The notes beneath the pieces were generated by a model. It saw only the letters and a list, made by a program, of their open reading frames with translations. It did not search any database and was not told where the DNA came from. A stretch of DNA of 64,000 nucleotides, taken from UBA7672 sp044224605 (lineage in GTDB: Bacteria; Pseudomonadota; Alphaproteobacteria; Caulobacterales; Hyphomonadaceae). The stretch is from contig JBGAKC010000016.1 of the NCBI GenBank assembly GCA_044224605.1, positions 35,988 through 99,987 of the forward strand, written 5' to 3'. Below, one piece after another: positions 62,076 to 64,000 of the stretch. The position numbers were made by a program, and so were the translations under genes. Positions within the stretch are counted from its first letter, which is position 1. Each line of letters starts with the position of its first letter.

Positions 62076-64000
62076 ATGTCTCACCCGCATGATCATCACC
62101 ACCAGCATGACCATTCCCACGCCGCGCCTGCCGCGAAGGATCCCGTCTGCGGCATGACGGTGAAGCCCGACACGGCGCACCGCACTCTCCATGAAGACCA
62201 CGAGGCTCTGTTCTGCAGCGCCGGCTGCAAGGCGAAGTTCGAGGCAGATCCCGCTCGTTACACGGCCCATGATCACGCAGCGAACCATCACGCAGCGCAC
62301 CAAGCCGCTGCGCCTTCTTCGCCCCCCGCAGGAAGCAAGTGGACGTGCCCAATGCATCCGGAGATCGTCCGAGACGGTCCGGGCGCATGTCCGATCTGCG
62401 GCATGGCGCTTGAGCCCGTGATGCCCGCCGCCGATGCCGGGCCCAACCCCGAGCTGGCAGACATGACGCGCCGCTTCTGGGTTGGCCTGGCGCTCGCCCT
62501 GCCGGTCTTCATCCTCGAAATGGGCCAGCACGTATTCGGACTTTCGCTGCTTGCTCCACACGTCAGCGTCTGGGTTCAATTCCTGCTCGCAACACCTGTT
62601 GTGCTCTGGGCGGGGCAGCCCTTCTTCCAGCGTGGTCTCGACTCCCTGCGCACGCGCAACCTGAACATGTTCACACTGATCGCGCTCGGAACGGGCGTCT
62701 CCTGGCTCTACAGCGTAGTCGCATTGCTGGCGCCTGGGGCGTTTCCGCCCGAGCTCCGGGACATGCACGGACTCGTTCCCGTCTATTTCGAGGCAGCTGC
62801 GGTCATCACCGTGCTTGTGCTGCTGGGCCAGGTTCTTGAACTACGGGCGCGTGAAAGCACAGGTGGAGCGATCCGGGCCTTGCTTGACCTCGCGCCTCGC
62901 ACCGCCCGTCGCGTGCGGCAGGATTCCGAACAGGAAATCCCGATCGAACAGATCATCGTCGGCGACCGGTTGCGAATTCGTCCCGGCGAGAAAACGCCTG
63001 TCGATGGCATCGTTCTGGAGGGTCGATCGACCCTCGACGAATCCATGGTCACGGGTGAATCCATGCCCGTGACCCGCGCAGTAGGCGACAGGGTTATAGC
63101 CGGAACGATGAACCAGACCGGCGCTCTTCTGATCGAAGCGAAGCATGTCGGCGCCGACACCATGCTGTCGCGCATTGTCCACATGGTGGCCGAAGCGCAA
63201 CGCAGCCGCGCGCCAATCCAGAGGCTGGCGGACAAGGTGGCCGGATGGTTCGTGCCCGCCGTCGTGCTTGTCGCCATCGCCGCTTTCATCGGTTGGTGGA
63301 TCTGGGGACCGACGCCGTCATTCACCTACGGACTCATCGCTGCGGTTTCGGTGCTGATCATCGCATGTCCGTGTGCGCTCGGCCTCGCCACACCCATGTC
63401 GATCATGGTCGGCGTCGGCCGCGCCGCCCGCATGGGGGTCCTGATCAAGAACGCCGAAGCCCTCGAGCGGATGGAACGTGTGGATACGATCGTGTTCGAC
63501 AAAACGGGCACGCTCACAGAAGGCCGTCCCGCCCTTGTCGCCATTCGCACGGCAGCCGGCGCCAGCGAGAACGACGTCATGACCATGGCTGCCAGTCTTG
63601 AGCAGCAGAGCGAACATCCGCTGGCGCTGGCCATCGTCGCCGCCGCAAAGGAGCGCGGCCTATCCCTCGCAACGCCCTCTGAGTTCGACTCTCCCACGGG
63701 CAAGGGGGTGACCGGACGTGTGAACGGCAGGCGCATCGTCGTTGGGGCCGAGCGGTATCTTCGCGAAACCGGCTCTGATCCCTCCGCCCTGCCGGGTGCG
63801 GCCGAAGATCTCCGTTCGGAGGGTGTTACAGCAATCTATGTCGCCATCGATGGTGTGACCGTGGCCGTCCTTGGCATAGCGGACCCCATCAAGGCGTCCG
63901 CCCAGACCTCGCTCGATGCATTGCGCAGAAGCAGCGTCCGGCTCGTCATGCTCACGGGCGACAACCGTACAACGGCTCTCGCAGTCGGTCGTAGGCTCGG
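62076..64000 (+). CDS. copA: Copper-exporting P-type ATPase (CopA type), 3' cut by window
   Basis: 641 codons are present with no stop. A His-rich start (DHHHQHDHSHA) is followed by a YHS domain (DPVCGMTVKP, FCSAGCKAKFEADPARY, residues 21-66) and a heavy-metal-binding CPMHPEIVRDGPGACPICGM (about 91-110). The classical HMA CxxC domain is absent. The ATPase core has VTGESMPV, the transport site CPC at 431-433, the phosphorylation site DKTGTLT (Asp475), SEHPLA, and the start of the hinge LTGDN near the window end. It exports Cu(I) and is controlled by the divergent csoR. Confidence 0.93.
   Translation, partial: MSHPHDHHHQHDHSHAAPAAKDPVCGMTVKPDTAHRTLHEDHEALFCSAGCKAKFEADPARYTAHDHAANHHAAHQAAAPSSPPAGSKWTCPMHPEIVRDGPGACPICGMALEPVMPAADAGPNPELADMTRRFWVGLALALPVFILEMGQHVFGLSLLAPHVSVWVQFLLATPVVLWAGQPFFQRGLDSLRTRNLNMFTLIALGTGVSWLYSVVALLAPGAFPPELRDMHGLVPVYFEAAAVITVLVLLGQVLELRARESTGGAIRALLDLAPRTARRVRQDSEQEIPIEQIIVGDRLRIRPGEKTPVDGIVLEGRSTLDESMVTGESMPVTRAVGDRVIAGTMNQTGALLIEAKHVGADTMLSRIVHMVAEAQRSRAPIQRLADKVAGWFVPAVVLVAIAAFIGWWIWGPTPSFTYGLIAAVSVLIIACPCALGLATPMSIMVGVGRAARMGVLIKNAEALERMERVDTIVFDKTGTLTEGRPALVAIRTAAGASENDVMTMAASLEQQSEHPLALAIVAAAKERGLSLATPSEFDSPTGKGVTGRVNGRRIVVGAERYLRETGSDPSALPGAAEDLRSEGVTAIYVAIDGVTVAVLGIADPIKASAQTSLDALRRSSVRLVMLTGDNRTTALAVGRRL

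Noticed and set aside
1..64000. Prophage, transposon, CRISPR or defence island
   Set aside because: No transposase, integrase, regularly spaced repeats, restriction or toxin-antitoxin motifs were recognised; the genes are mainly metabolic and envelope functions.

Overview
The window is 64 kb of GC-rich chromosomal DNA with dense, mostly short operons. Gene content points to an alphaproteobacterium, most likely of the Caulobacterales / Hyphomonadaceae-like branch. The reasons are a recO-parC pair, DUF992, DUF6134 and DUF6491 proteins, a long alphaproteobacterial cysteine synthase, a COQ4-type ubiquinone protein, a class GN sortase with its vWA target, and local clustering of GANTC (the CcrM methylation word). 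No tRNA, rRNA, CRISPR array, prophage or transposase was recognised by eye, and most of the window is core genome. The genus is inference.

Layout. 1-10.5 kb: the 3' end of an FAD monooxygenase, a GNAT enzyme, a COQ4-like protein, an MFS_2 transporter with no standard start codon, recO-parC, a SugE/Gdx guanidinium exporter behind a guanidine-II riboswitch, DUF992, a ChrR-like cupin coupled to a DUF6134 protein, and a cysteine synthase. 10.6-26.5 kb: an exopolysaccharide locus interrupted by sseA-metC. It holds an ExoY-type priming sugar transferase, a Wzz/BY-kinase, a beta-barrel, an unknown exported protein, a Wza-type lipoprotein, a PPP-family phosphatase, a GT-B glycosyltransferase, a Wzy/WaaL polymerase, a ParA-like ATPase overlapping a small unknown partner, a membrane-anchored helical protein, a GT2 and a PAP2 phosphatase. 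26.6-35.8 kb: a PRC-barrel protein, two tandem DUF6491 lipoproteins, dxs-ispA-xseB, lepB and a metallo-beta-lactamase-fold enzyme.

35.9-46 kb: two tandem exported proteins that are remote paralogues of each other, three YceI proteins (one fused to cytochrome b561), a GANTC-dense stretch around a Sua5-type threonylcarbamoyl-AMP synthase, a 24-residue histone-H1-like peptide gene, a gene-poor stretch with palindromes and a frameshifted gene, then an SPFH protein coupled to methionine aminopeptidase. 45.8-58.4 kb: an FAD-linked 2-hydroxyacid dehydrogenase, an SDR, a MerR regulator that is probably leaderless, an M16 double-domain peptidase, aspartate aminotransferase, an exported repeat protein and a prolyl oligopeptidase. 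58.6-64 kb: the sortase target and sortase, the latter carrying an in-frame REP-like palindrome, then divergent csoR and a copper P-type ATPase cut by the window end.

The best leads are the ParA-like/partner pair inside the polysaccharide locus, the H1-like micropeptide with its GANTC inverted repeat, the GANTC cluster before the Sua5 gene, the repeat element read through as protein in the sortase gene, and the MFS gene whose only well-placed start is ATC. None could be tested against databases here. Family names rest on motif recognition.
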